From: Promicromonospora sp. MEB111
GTDB taxonomy: Bacteria > Actinomycetota > Actinomycetes > Actinomycetales > Cellulomonadaceae
Length of the DNA stretch: 64,000 bases
Assembly (NCBI RefSeq): GCF_030209445.1
Contig: NZ_JARVSD010000013.1
Coordinates: 186,001-250,000, forward strand
Direction of reading: 5' to 3'
The notes under the pieces were generated by a model. The model did not search any database and was not told the origin of the DNA. It saw only the letters and a list, made by a program, of their open reading frames with translations. This document shows positions 34,735 to 43,338 of this stretch, one piece after another; position 1 is the first letter of the stretch, and each line of letters begins with the position of its first letter. Position numbers and translations under genes: made by a program.

Positions 34735-35190
34735 TCAGAGCAGCCCGACCGCCGCGAGCGCCGTCGCCGCGACCCCCGCGAGCGTGCGCACGTGGTTCCA
34801 CGCGGTCCAGGGCCGCCAGTAGGCGCGCCAGCCTGCGGCCTTGTCGTGGGCGGCCAGCAGCCGGTTGTTGAGCGGCACGTTCAGGGCCATCGTCACGCCG
34901 AAGGTGCCGACCAGGTAGACCGCGGCGGCCGCGAGGATCCAGACGCCGCCGTCGTGCCCGTCGACGAGGCCCCAGATGCCGGTGGCCGCCGGGACGAGGA
35001 GCGCGCCGAAGAAGACGCTCATGAACGCGGGCAGCGGCGCGGTCTCGTTGATGCCGTTCATCGCCGCCCCGGCGGCCTCGTCGGAGGCGCGGGCGAGGCC
35101 GCTCATGACGAACGACGAGAACCCGAAGAACACGCCGGCCGACAGGCCGAGCAGGACCACCGATGCGACGGCGAAGATCGTCCAGATCAT
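34735..35190 (-). CDS. DUF1772 / anthrone-oxygenase-family membrane protein
   Basis: A 151-residue protein with four membrane helices (MIWTIFAVASVVLLGLSAGV; FMSVFFGALLVPAATG; WILAAAAVYLVGTFGVTM; the C-terminal VATALAAVGLL) and the loop NVPLNNRLLA typical of DUF1772. GGAGG lies ahead of ATG 35190. Some relatives in fungi assist anthrone oxidation; the bacterial function is unknown. Confidence 0.82.
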   Translation of the reverse strand: MIWTIFAVASVVLLGLSAGVFFGFSSFVMSGLARASDEAAGAAMNGINETAPLPAFMSVFFGALLVPAATGIWGLVDGHDGGVWILAAAAVYLVGTFGVTMALNVPLNNRLLAAHDKAAGWRAYWRPWTAWNHVRTLAGVAATALAAVGLL

Positions 35191-35371
35191 CCGGGCCTCC
35201 AGGTCAGCGCAGCGGTGCGGCGGTCTGCGACAACTCTTCCACGAAGGGGCCCGCGCGTTCCAGGCCTTCGCCGAGAGAAGAAACGGCGCCGATGACACTC
35301 GGGTAACAGATCGGGCACACCGGACACGTTTCGCCCACGGAGTGTCGGTGTGCCGTGGAACACTTCGAGTC

Positions 35372-35995
35372 ATGCTCGAAATTGCCACCGGTAGCGGGCT
35401 CGCCTTGTCGGCGGGTCTCAACGCATGGATCCCGCTCATCTTCCTCGGCGCGCTCTCGCGCTTCACGGACCTCGTGGAGCTGCCGAGCACGTGGGCGTGG
35501 CTGGAGAACGGCTGGGTGATGGCGATCCTGGTCGTGCTGCTGGTGCTCGAGTTCGCCGCGGACAAGATCCCGGTGCTCGACTCGATCAACGACGTGGTGC
35601 AGACAGTCATCCGGCCCACCGCGGGCGGCATCGCCTTCGGCGCCGGCTCGATGTCGGAGACGGCGACGGTCACGGACCCTGGTGCGTTCGTGCAGTCGGG
35701 CCAGTGGATCCCGATCGTCGCGGGTGTGGTGCTCGCCCTCGGCACGCACGCGGCGAAGGCCGGCGGGCGCGTGGTCGCCAACACGGTCTCGGGCGGCACG
35801 GCGGCGCCCGTGGTCAGCGCGGCGGAGGATGCGACGAGCATCGGTGTCTCGTTCCTGGCCGTCCTGGCCCCGCTCGCGATCATCCCGGTGCTGATCCTGT
35901 TCGTGGTCGGGGTGATCATGCTGATCCGGAGCCTGGCCAAGCACCGACGCGCCCGAGCGGCGGGACATGGCGGCGGGGATGCCTACTACGTCTGA
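35372..35995 (+). CDS. DUF4126 membrane protein
   Basis: A 207-residue protein starting LEIATGSGLALSAGLNAWIPL, with about five hydrophobic helices and the conserved-looking EFAADKIPVLDSINDVVQTVIRP. This is the DUF4126 pattern (integral membrane, function unknown). The ATG at 35372 lacks a strong ribosome site. Its end overlaps the next gene by 29 bases. Confidence 0.8.
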   Translation: MLEIATGSGLALSAGLNAWIPLIFLGALSRFTDLVELPSTWAWLENGWVMAILVVLLVLEFAADKIPVLDSINDVVQTVIRPTAGGIAFGAGSMSETATVTDPGAFVQSGQWIPIVAGVVLALGTHAAKAGGRVVANTVSGGTAAPVVSAAEDATSIGVSFLAVLAPLAIIPVLILFVVGVIMLIRSLAKHRRARAAGHGGGDAYYV

Positions 35996-37082
35996 CGTCC
36001 AGGAGATCCAGCGGGCCCGGCTCACCTCGGTCGGCCTGGGCACGCCGGACCCCACGCTGTCCGCCGACGACGGCGCGGTGGCCCGCGTCGTCGCCCGGCT
36101 CGGCGCCGTCCAGTCGCAGGAGCTGCACTCCTCCGCGTGGGGCGTGGCGCAGCGGCTGGCCGCGCCGGCCACGCTGGAACAGGTGCAGGCCGCCCTCGCC
36201 GACGGGTCGATCCTTCGCACCCACATCCTGCGGCCCACCTGGCACTACGTGGTCCCCGAGCACCTGGCGCCGCTCATGGCGGCCACAGCACCACGGGTCC
36301 GCAGGGTGATGGCCTCCACGGAGCGGTCCTACGAGTTCGACCACTCGCTGCTCCCCCGCCGGCACGCCGTCCTCGCCGATGCGCTGGCGGACGGCCCGCT
36401 CACGCGCAAGGAGCTCGGCGTCGCGCTCGCCGAGGACGAGGGCGCCCCGCTCGACGCCTGGCACCTGGGCCAGGTCATGATGCACGCGGAGCTGGACCTG
36501 ATCGTGGCGAGCGGCCCGATGCGGGGCAAGCAGGCCACCTACCGGCTGCTGCCGGAGCAGAGGAGCTGGGACGAGGACGAGGCCCGCGTCCACCTGGCGC
36601 GCGCGTACGTGCGGGGCCACGGCCCGTGCCGCGCGGAGGACGTCGCCTGGTGGGGCACCCTGACCAGGACCGCGGCCCGCGCCGCGGTGGCCGACGCCGG
36701 GCTGACCCGCCACGAGGTGGCCGGCCTGACCCTCTGGACCGACGGCGACCTGCCCGACCCGGCCCCGGTGGGCACCGCCCGGCTGCTCTCGGTGTACGAC
36801 GAGTTCTTCTGCCACGACTTCAAGAGCTGGCCACCCCTGACCAGCGACGGCATGCCGAGCCGCTGGCTGTACACCGGGCTGGTGGCCGTGGACGGGCTGA
36901 TCGCGGGCGGGTGGTCACGGGTCCTCAAGGCCCAGACCGTGGAGATCACCGTCGAGCTCACGGACGAGCCCTCCGCAGAGGTGTGGGCGGCCATCGAGGC
37001 CGAGGCCGCGCGCTACGGGGCGTTCTGCGGCCTCGAACCGACGCTGGTCCGCGGCACGGTGGGCAAGGGCACGATCGGCTGA
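35967..37082 (+). CDS. Winged-helix DNA-binding protein, AlkZ-like DNA glycosylase superfamily
   Basis: A 371-residue HTH_42 protein: RVVARLGAVQSQELHSSAWG holds the QxQ motif known as catalytic in AlkZ, followed by ILRTHILRPTWHYVVPEHL and RWLYTGLVAVDGLIAGGWSR, the tandem winged-helix layout of this superfamily. AlkZ relatives cut out damaged bases or unhook crosslinks. Start ATG 35967 overlaps the upstream gene; ATG 35979 is also possible. Activity is predicted only from family. Confidence 0.82.
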   Translation: MAAGMPTTSDVQEIQRARLTSVGLGTPDPTLSADDGAVARVVARLGAVQSQELHSSAWGVAQRLAAPATLEQVQAALADGSILRTHILRPTWHYVVPEHLAPLMAATAPRVRRVMASTERSYEFDHSLLPRRHAVLADALADGPLTRKELGVALAEDEGAPLDAWHLGQVMMHAELDLIVASGPMRGKQATYRLLPEQRSWDEDEARVHLARAYVRGHGPCRAEDVAWWGTLTRTAARAAVADAGLTRHEVAGLTLWTDGDLPDPAPVGTARLLSVYDEFFCHDFKSWPPLTSDGMPSRWLYTGLVAVDGLIAGGWSRVLKAQTVEITVELTDEPSAEVWAAIEAEAARYGAFCGLEPTLVRGTVGKGTIG

Positions 37083-37155
37083 CGTCTCGCCGGGCAGCAC
37101 GCCGCCCGGCGCGGCGGGGTGGCGTGGTCCGCGGCATCGTGGGCAGACTCCGCAC

Positions 37156-37839
37156 ATGACTCGCATCGCCGTCGAAGGCCAGGCCAAGCGCACCCATCCC
37201 GCCGAGCGCGGGACCGTCAACCTGCACGTCGCGTTCTCGGGCACGCTCCGGAACGACGTCGTGGAGCGGGTGGCCCGCACCCACACGATCCTCGTGGACC
37301 AGGCCAAGGCGCACGTCGCGGCAGGCGCGGCCGAGAAGTGGGACTCCGCCTCGGTGCACTCGTACGTCTACGACGACCGGGTCAAGAACTCGGAGACGGG
37401 CGGCAAGCAGCGGATCCGGCGGTTCCGGGCCTCGGCGCGCCTGTCGGTCACGTTCCGCGACTTCGAGGTCCTGTCCACCTGGCTCGCCGACATCATGGAC
37501 GTCGAGGGCGTCGAGATCGACTGGCTGAACTGGACCCTGACCGACGAGACCCGCAAGGCGCTGCAGGCCGAGGCCCGTGTCGAGGCCGCCGGGGAGACCG
37601 TGGTACGGGCCCAGTCGTACGCCGACGCCCTGGGCCTCGGCCCGGTCGCCCCCGTCGCGATCTACGAGGCGGGCCTGCGGGGCGGCAACGACGGTGGTGG
37701 CACCCCGATGTACGCGATGCGGGCCGGGGCGATGGCCGCCGCCGGCGGCGGCGCACAGGTCGAGCTGCAGCCGCGGGACATCGACGTCGAGATCACGCTG
37801 TCCGCCGACTACGAGACGGGCCCCGTCGTCGAGGGCTGA
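37156..37839 (+). CDS. SIMPL domain (DUF541) protein
   Basis: A 227-residue SIMPL-domain protein: N-terminal ITV-like strand IAVEGQAKRTHPAERGTVNLHVAFSG, then YVYDDRVKNSETGG, RASARLSVTFRDF and the C-terminal PRDIDVEITLSADYE. No signal peptide is seen, whereas many relatives are periplasmic. Function is unknown beyond loose links to stress and signalling. The 3' end overlaps the convergent peptidase by 31 bases. Confidence 0.85.
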   Translation: MTRIAVEGQAKRTHPAERGTVNLHVAFSGTLRNDVVERVARTHTILVDQAKAHVAAGAAEKWDSASVHSYVYDDRVKNSETGGKQRIRRFRASARLSVTFRDFEVLSTWLADIMDVEGVEIDWLNWTLTDETRKALQAEARVEAAGETVVRAQSYADALGLGPVAPVAIYEAGLRGGNDGGGTPMYAMRAGAMAAAGGGAQVELQPRDIDVEITLSADYETGPVVEG

Positions 37840-38909
37840 GGCAGTACGCCGGCGGCGCGCAGCCGGTCGAGCACCAGGGCGTGGGGCACCGCGGTCGCCG
37901 TACCGCGGTGCCCCACGGTCGTGGTCGCCATGAACAGCGAGTTGAGCAGAGCCTCCTCGACCGCGTCCATCGTCGCGGCGAAGACCGGGTCCAGGTCGGC
38001 GTCGTCCACGCTGCCCGACGCCGGGGCTCCCGGCGTGCTGAACGCCAGGGCGTAGTCGCCGCTGCCGCCCGCGAAGTCGGAGCCCACGCGTGCCATCGCG
38101 AACACGGCCCGCCGCGCGACGCGGCCGAGCTGCCGCGCGTCGAGCGGCGCGTCGGTGGCGACCACGATCATGCAGGAGTTGCCCTCGGGCTGGAGCGCGG
38201 CGACGTCGGGGGCGCCGGGGGCGGGCGGAGCTGCCGCGGCCGGCGCTCCGCCGTCGTCCGCCCTGATCGGGACGCCCCGCACCGTGAGCGTGCCCGAGAA
38301 GTTGGACTGCACCAGCACGCCCACCGTCCAGCCGCCGACCACCCGCGACGACGTGCCGATCCCGCCCTTGAACCCGAGCGCCATGGTGCCCGTGCCGGCG
38401 CCGACGCAGCCCTCGCCGGGCAGGCCGGACGTCGCGCCGTCGAGGGCGGCGAGCACGTGCGCCTCGGTGATCGGCCGGGCCCGGATGTCGCTGAGCCGGC
38501 CGTCGTTGGTCTCGCCCACCACCGGGTTGAGCGTGCGCGTCTCCTCGTGGCCCGGTCCGGCGAGCACGTGCGTGACCAGGGCGTCCGCGGCGCGGAACGC
38601 GCTGAGGGTGGCGGTCAGCAGGATTGGCGTCTCGACGGCGCCCAGCTCGGCGACCTGGGTGGCACCGATCAGCTTGCCGAACCCGTTGCCCACGAACAGC
38701 CCGCACGGCAGGCTGCTCCGGCCCTGCTCCAGGGCGTCCGGGACGATCGCCGTGACCCCGGTGTGGAGACGCGGCGGGTCCACGATGGTGGTGTGCCCCA
38801 CCCGCACGCCGGGCACGTCGGTGATCGCGTTGAGCGGCCCGGTGCTCACCGGCCCGACCACGATCCCGAGGTCGCGCACCCGCCGGGGCTGCCGGCTGTG
38901 GTTCGTCAT
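37809..38909 (-). CDS. P1 (S58/DmpA) family peptidase
   Basis: A 366-residue N-terminal-nucleophile hydrolase. Visible are LNAITDVPGVRVGHTTI, GLFVGNGFGKLIGA, CVGAGTGTMALGFKGGIGTSS and NSCMIVVATDAPLDARQL, in which Ser245 is the expected nucleophile released by self-cleavage after Asn244. Family members are D- or beta-aminopeptidases or L-aminopeptidase D-Ala-esterases. No signal peptide is present, so it acts in the cytoplasm. Convergent with the SIMPL gene. Confidence 0.88.
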   Translation of the reverse strand: MTNHSRQPRRVRDLGIVVGPVSTGPLNAITDVPGVRVGHTTIVDPPRLHTGVTAIVPDALEQGRSSLPCGLFVGNGFGKLIGATQVAELGAVETPILLTATLSAFRAADALVTHVLAGPGHEETRTLNPVVGETNDGRLSDIRARPITEAHVLAALDGATSGLPGEGCVGAGTGTMALGFKGGIGTSSRVVGGWTVGVLVQSNFSGTLTVRGVPIRADDGGAPAAAAPPAPGAPDVAALQPEGNSCMIVVATDAPLDARQLGRVARRAVFAMARVGSDFAGGSGDYALAFSTPGAPASGSVDDADLDPVFAATMDAVEEALLNSLFMATTTVGHRGTATAVPHALVLDRLRAAGVLPQPSTTGPVS

Positions 38910-39086
38910 GCCCACAGCGTCTCTCGCCAGTGCTTGCACGGCACATCGGCGACCTCCCTCTCATGCGTGAGGGAAGGCTGTCAGCCCTGGTGAGCGCTCG
39001 CTGGCCGTGCCGGCATGCGTTGCCCATACGCAACATCCCGGCAGGCACGGCCGGAGCCGGCTCCCGCGGCGGGGCAGAATGACGAC

Positions 39087-39536
39087 GTGCGCCTGGATGC
39101 CGACGCCTGCCGTTCCCGGTTCGCCGCGGCCCGGCACGCCTACCTCGCCACGGCCGACGCCCACGGCGTGCCGCAGCTCGTGCCGATCACGTTCGCCCTG
39201 GTCAGCGCAGCGCACGGTCCGGCGGCAGAAGCGCCGGCCCACGAGATCGTCGTCGCCGTCGACCACAAACCGAAGACCACACGCGACCTGAAGCGCCTGC
39301 GCAACATCACGGAGAACCCGAAGGTCGCCGTGCTCGCGGACCGGTACGACGACGACTGGACCCACCTCTGGTGGGTGCGGGCCGACGGCGAGGCCGTGGT
39401 GGAGCACGACGGCGAACCCCGCGCGGCGGCGCTGGACGCGCTCGCCGCGCGGTACCCGCAGTACCGCGAGCGCCGGCCGGACGGGCCGGTGATCCGGGTG
39501 CGAGTGACCCGCTGGTCGGGCTGGGCGCACGGCTGA
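39087..39536 (+). CDS. PPOX-class F420-dependent oxidoreductase (TIGR03668-like)
   Basis: A 149-residue split-barrel protein: RLDADACRSRFAAARHAYLATADAHG, then PQLVPITFALV, VVAVDHKPKTT, LRNITENPKVAVLADRYDDDWTHLWWVRADG and RYPQYRERRPDGPVIRVRV. This order matches the Rv0121/TIGR03668 group, which binds F420. GTG 39087 matches the family start; an earlier ATG would add 24 poorly coding residues. It is one of three likely F420 users in the window. Substrate unknown. Confidence 0.85.
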   Translation: MRLDADACRSRFAAARHAYLATADAHGVPQLVPITFALVSAAHGPAAEAPAHEIVVAVDHKPKTTRDLKRLRNITENPKVAVLADRYDDDWTHLWWVRADGEAVVEHDGEPRAAALDALAARYPQYRERRPDGPVIRVRVTRWSGWAHG

Positions 39537-39562
39537 ACCGGCGCCCGGACCCGACCGACCCG

Positions 39563-39626
39563 CTTCGAGGCCCGGCTTTTCTTCGCTTTGACGCTGCTCA
39601 AAGCGAAGAAAAGTCGGGCCTCGAAG
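39563..39626. terminator. Bidirectional terminator with T-rich stem
   Basis: Arms of 29 bases (39563-39591 and 39598-39626) pair at 28 positions plus one G-U, around a 6-base loop. It lies between convergent genes (PPOX-class gene and VOC gene). The stem holds TTTTCTTCG, giving some U-run in both directions. Confidence 0.8.
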
Positions 39627-39654
39627 GGATGGGCAGTTCCCGGTCAGGCCGGAC

Positions 39655-40032
39655 TCAGACCCACTGGACGAGCTGCCACACGATCCCGTTGGGGTCGGCG
39701 AACTGGCAGTACCGCTCGCCCCAGGGCTCGGTCTCGGGCGGCGTGACGACTTCCGCCCCGGCGGCGGAGATGCGGGCGAACTCGGTGTCGAGGTCGTCCA
39801 CGACGAACGCGATCAGCAGACCCTGGCCCGCGGGGCCGGCGATCCGCTCGGGCTTGAACGTGCCGAGGCCGACACGCAGGAACACGATGTTGACGCCGGC
39901 CGAGTCGTGCTGCAGGGACACGAAGCCGTCGTCCGACATGGCCTCGGTGAAGCCGAGGTGCCGCTTCGCGAACTCGGCTGACGCGGCGACGTCGGGCACG
40001 TTGAGGGACAGGGCTGTACCGGTGATCTTCAA
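39655..40032 (-). CDS. VOC-family (glyoxalase-like) protein
   Basis: A 125-residue vicinal-oxygen-chelate protein with two beta-alpha-beta modules: ITGTALSLNVPDVAASAEFAKRHLGF and the second half ending WGERYCQFADPNGIVWQLVQWV. I chose TTG 40032 because GAGGAG lies 8 bases ahead; an ATG at 40047 is the alternative. The divergent TetR gene and the shared operator suggest drug- or metabolite-induced expression. Could be a bleomycin-type binding protein or a dioxygenase-like enzyme. Confidence 0.82.
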   Translation of the reverse strand: MKITGTALSLNVPDVAASAEFAKRHLGFTEAMSDDGFVSLQHDSAGVNIVFLRVGLGTFKPERIAGPAGQGLLIAFVVDDLDTEFARISAAGAEVVTPPETEPWGERYCQFADPNGIVWQLVQWV

Positions 40033-40056
40033 GCTGACTCCTCGCATCTCATAACC

Positions 40057-40071
40057 TTGTACGGCGTACAA
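40057..40071. promoter_or_regulatory. TetR operator between VOC and TetR genes
   Basis: TTGTACGGCGTACAA is a perfect 6-3-6 palindrome in the middle of the 92-base divergent interval. It is of the form commonly bound by TetR repressors with the C-terminal domain seen in the gene at 40125, and can silence both directions. Confidence 0.78.
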
Positions 40072-40124
40072 CGTAAGATGGTTGCAGAATGTTCCCGGCC
40101 CGTCACCCCGATCCTGGAGACCCG

Positions 40125-40847
40125 ATGCCCCGCGAGCTGATCGACCTGCTCTGGCGCGATCACCCGGCCGCGCCGCAGGGCGGCGCGCGGGGGCCGCGGG
40201 CCGCCGTCACGACGGGCGCGGTGGTCGACGCCGCGGCCACGGTGGCGGACGCCGAGGGCCTCGCCGCTGTCACCGTCCGACGGCTCGGCGACGTGCTGGG
40301 CGTCTCGGCCATGTCGGTCTACACGCACGTCAACAGCCGCGACGACCTGCTGGTGCTGATGGCCGACGCCGCGTTCGCGCGCATGCCGCGGCCCGGGTAC
40401 GGGACGGCGGGCTGGCGCACCCGGGTGCGGCGGGTCGCCGAGGCGAACCTCGCGCTCCTGAACGAGCACCCGTGGCTGCTGGAGATCGACGACGACCGCA
40501 CGGCGTTCGGACCGGGCACCATCGCCAAGTACGACCACGAGCTGCACGCGCTGGACCCGCTGCCGCTGGACGACGTCGGCCGGGACGCCGCGCTCACGTT
40601 CGTGCTCGACTTCGTCCGCGCGGCCGCCCGTGCCCAGCGGCCCGACCCCCGGGCCGACGAGATGCCGGCGCTCTGGGGGCGGTGGTCCGGACGGCTCGCG
40701 GAGTACCTCGGCGACGCCCACCAGCTCGCCCAGCGGGTCGGGAGCGCGGCGGGCGAGGCGATGAACGCCCCGTCCAGCCCGTCCCACGCCTGGAGCTACG
40801 GCCTGGAGCGGATCCTGGACTCACTCACCGCGCCCGGCGATCGTTGA
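40125..40847 (+). CDS. TetR family regulator with TetR_C-type domain
   Basis: A 240-residue repressor. Helix-turn-helix TVRRLGDVLGVSAMSVYTHVNSRDDLLVLM lies at about 56-86, later than in most TetRs because of a long lead (LLWRDHPAAPQGG...), a layout typical of the TetR(B)-like C-terminal-domain group. ATG 40125 follows GGAG; the upstream ATG at 40089 has none. The palindrome at 40057 probably serves it and the divergent VOC gene. Confidence 0.88.
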   Translation: MPRELIDLLWRDHPAAPQGGARGPRAAVTTGAVVDAAATVADAEGLAAVTVRRLGDVLGVSAMSVYTHVNSRDDLLVLMADAAFARMPRPGYGTAGWRTRVRRVAEANLALLNEHPWLLEIDDDRTAFGPGTIAKYDHELHALDPLPLDDVGRDAALTFVLDFVRAAARAQRPDPRADEMPALWGRWSGRLAEYLGDAHQLAQRVGSAAGEAMNAPSSPSHAWSYGLERILDSLTAPGDR

Positions 40848-40889
40848 GCGCTTCGCGGCCGGATCAGCGCACAAAGCCGGCACTCAACG
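40842..40889. terminator. Weak inverted repeat after the TetR gene
   Basis: CGTTGAG (40842-40848, containing the TetR stop) pairs with CTCAACG (40883-40889); the interior pairs poorly. It lies between convergent genes, so a terminator is possible. Confidence 0.35.
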
Positions 40890-40899
40890 GGTCCGGGGG

Positions 40900-41484
40900 T
40901 CAGGCCGTGTCCTCCGAGCGGAGGCGGGGTTCCGTGCGGTTGGCGGGCTTGACGCCCGACTTGTCCTTGTAGAACGCGCGGATCACGTCCATGTCCGCGC
41001 TCACGTCGCCCGTCAGCTCGATGCTCGGCCCGAGGCCGGCGACCTTGGCGACGCTGTCGACGTAGCCGAGCGTGACCGGGAAGCCCGCCTTGAGCGCGAT
41101 GCGGTAGAACCCCGACTTCCAGTAGCCCGACCCGGCGCCGCGCGTGCCCTCCGGCGTCACGACCAGGTGGAACTCCTCGCCCCGCCCGACGGCGGCCAGG
41201 ATCTCGTCGACGATGCTGGCCGGGTCCTTGCGGTCGACGGGGATGCCGCCGAGCGACCGCATGATGCCGGCCATCGGCCCCTTGAACCAGGAGTCCTTGA
41301 TGAGGAACCGGATCTTGAGGTCCATGTCGAACGCGATGGCCAGCATGAGGAAGAAGTCCGTGTTGGACGTGTGCGGCGCGCCGATGAAGACGGTCGGCCT
41401 GGTCGGGGCGGGTTCCGAACGCATCCGGTAGCCGGTGCCGGCCCAGATCAGTCGTGCAACGGCCCGGCGGATGGTGCGTGACAT
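40900..41484 (-). CDS. Lysophospholipid/1-acylglycerol-3-phosphate acyltransferase family protein
   Basis: A 194-residue PlsC-type acyltransferase. The catalytic HX4D motif is His38-Asp43 in APHTSNTDFF, GGIPVDR is present, and PEGTR (111-115) binds phosphate. It is short and lacks obvious N-terminal membrane helices, like the small bacterial members. It probably transfers acyl chains to a lipid head group. Acceptor not known. Confidence 0.85.
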   Translation of the reverse strand: MSRTIRRAVARLIWAGTGYRMRSEPAPTRPTVFIGAPHTSNTDFFLMLAIAFDMDLKIRFLIKDSWFKGPMAGIMRSLGGIPVDRKDPASIVDEILAAVGRGEEFHLVVTPEGTRGAGSGYWKSGFYRIALKAGFPVTLGYVDSVAKVAGLGPSIELTGDVSADMDVIRAFYKDKSGVKPANRTEPRLRSEDTA

Positions 41485-41599
41485 CGTCGTCCTCGAGTCA
41501 GGGTGGATCGGATGGAACCTCAGACGGCGCTGGGTCTCAGGGGTCTGAAGTCTGACAGACCTACCGCAAACCCAACGATCGCGACCGCCCGACCGTTCC

Positions 41600-42856
41600 T
41601 CACCGCCGCAGCAGCGGCCGCACGCTGTGCGCCGCCAGGCGCAGCAGGCCCCGGGACCCCGCCGACTGCTCGTCGAACAGCATGAGCGCCACGTGCGCCA
41701 TGGCCTCGTCGGACGCCGCCACGGCGCGCGTCGCGATCCCCGCCCACGTCTTCGAGCGCATGAGCTGCTGCGCCAGGTAGCACTCGCGGTAGTGCCGCCC
41801 GAACCTGCGCCGGTGCGCCTGCTCGAACCCCGCCAGGGCACGCGGCAGGCCGGCCCCGGTCCATGCCACCCCGGAACGGTCCAGCCCGCCGAGGTGCTCC
41901 GCGAGCTGCACGCCCGCGGCCATCCCGTAGAAGATCCCCTCGCCGCTGAGCGGGTTGATCGTCGCGGCGGCGTCCCCGACCAGCACCGCGGCCCGCCCCC
42001 GAGCGGTCATCGGCGTGCGGGCGGCGGCGTGCGGGAGCTGGTGCGTGGCGACCCGCTCCAGCCCGGACACGGAGAATCCCCGCCGCTCCAGGTCCTCGAC
42101 GTACAGGTCGAAGAGGTCGCGCAGCTTGCGGCCGTGGCGCGCGGTCTGTCGCTTGAGGTGGTTCACGGGGAGGCCGACGCCGATGTTCGCGCCGTCGTCG
42201 GGCAACGGGAAGACCCAGCCGTAGACCGGCAGGAGGGACTCCAGGAAGTCGAACCGGAGCGTGTCGCTCACGGGCTTGTCCGGGTGGGTGACCCGGCCGT
42301 AGGCGCGCATCGCGATGTGGGTGTGCCGCATCGACGGGCGCTCGACGCCCAGGGCGCGCCGCACCGTGGAGTAGGCCCCGTCCGCGCCGACGACCAGGTC
42401 GAACGTCTCCTCGGCGGTGGACAGGGTGACGCGCTCGCGCGTCCCGGCCGGCGTCATCCCCTCGACCGCGACGCCCTCGCGCACCTCGGCACCGGCGTCG
42501 CGCGCCGCGTTCAGCAGCAGGTCGTCCAGGACGAGCCGCGGTGTGACGTGTCCGGCGAGGTCCCTGCCCTCCATGAGCGGGCCGCGCGCGAGCGCCTCGA
42601 CGCCGCCCGGGCCGCTGATCGCCACCGACATCGGCATGTGGAACGGCTCGAGCAGCTCCGTCAGGCCCAGCCCGTCCAGCACCCGGCGGGCGCCGGGACC
42701 CAGCCCGTCGCCGCAGGTCTTGTCGCGCGGGAACGTCGCCTTGTCGACCAGGGTGACGTGCGCGTCGGGCACCTCGCGGCGCAGCGCGATCGCGGTGGCG
42801 GCACCTGCGGGGCCGCCCCCGACGACGAGGACCTTGAGTGCGTGGTCGCCGGTCAC
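41600..42856 (-). CDS. Geranylgeranyl reductase family FAD-dependent oxidoreductase
   Basis: A 418-residue flavoprotein: FAD dinucleotide motif VVGGGPAGAA at 12-21, KTCGDGLGPGARRVL (the conserved cysteine segment of the family), VVGADGAYSTVRRAL and AVLVGDAAATINPLSGEGI. Family members saturate isoprenoid chains of menaquinone or lipids; in actinobacteria a menaquinone side-chain reductase is a good candidate. A GTG start at 42856 fits the N terminus. No isoprenoid genes are adjacent. Confidence 0.85.
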   Translation of the reverse strand: MTGDHALKVLVVGGGPAGAATAIALRREVPDAHVTLVDKATFPRDKTCGDGLGPGARRVLDGLGLTELLEPFHMPMSVAISGPGGVEALARGPLMEGRDLAGHVTPRLVLDDLLLNAARDAGAEVREGVAVEGMTPAGTRERVTLSTAEETFDLVVGADGAYSTVRRALGVERPSMRHTHIAMRAYGRVTHPDKPVSDTLRFDFLESLLPVYGWVFPLPDDGANIGVGLPVNHLKRQTARHGRKLRDLFDLYVEDLERRGFSVSGLERVATHQLPHAAARTPMTARGRAAVLVGDAAATINPLSGEGIFYGMAAGVQLAEHLGGLDRSGVAWTGAGLPRALAGFEQAHRRRFGRHYRECYLAQQLMRSKTWAGIATRAVAASDEAMAHVALMLFDEQSAGSRGLLRLAAHSVRPLLRR

Positions 42857-42907
42857 GCCGTCGACACTAGACCCGCCCGTGCGCAGGGGCCAGAGCGGGC
42901 GAACCGG

Positions 42908-43258
42908 TCAGCGGTGCTGCTTGCGGTTCGGCGTCACGTCCTCGGCGGTCCCCGGCACGGTCTTGCCGTGAGGTGCAGGGCCCGGCGTCGTGCCGGCCTG
43001 CGCGGGACCGCCCGGCGTCGCGTCCCCGGTCGTGCCCGGCACCGTGCGGTGCTGGCGGAACCGCCGGATGGCCTTGTAGAGGGTGACGCCCGCGATGACG
43101 ATCGCTATCGCGTCGTCGCCGAGGCCGAGCGGCCCCAGCACGCCCTCGGACAGGAGGTCGATCGGGCTGGCCACGTACCCGGCGCCCGCGACGAACGTGA
43201 GGATCTCCTGCCAGGTGAACTTCCTGGGATCCTTGCCCCGCTTGTTTTCCTCGCGCAT
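42908..43258 (-). CDS. DUF1232-like small membrane protein
   Basis: A 116-residue protein with the motif AGYVASPIDLLSEGVLGPLGLGDDAIAIVIAGV, matching DUF1232-type proteins (one or two membrane helices), followed by a disordered Gly/Pro/Thr tail of about 45 residues with repeated VPGT(A/T) units. Start ATG 43258 follows GAGGAAAA. Function unknown. Confidence 0.7.
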   Translation of the reverse strand: MREENKRGKDPRKFTWQEILTFVAGAGYVASPIDLLSEGVLGPLGLGDDAIAIVIAGVTLYKAIRRFRQHRTVPGTTGDATPGGPAQAGTTPGPAPHGKTVPGTAEDVTPNRKQHR

Positions 43259-43338
43259 CCTCGGAACGTAACGGAGAACCGGACGACTCGCCAGGGATGT
43301 CCCGGAAGCCCGGTTTGTGACATCGCCCTCGGCCGCGG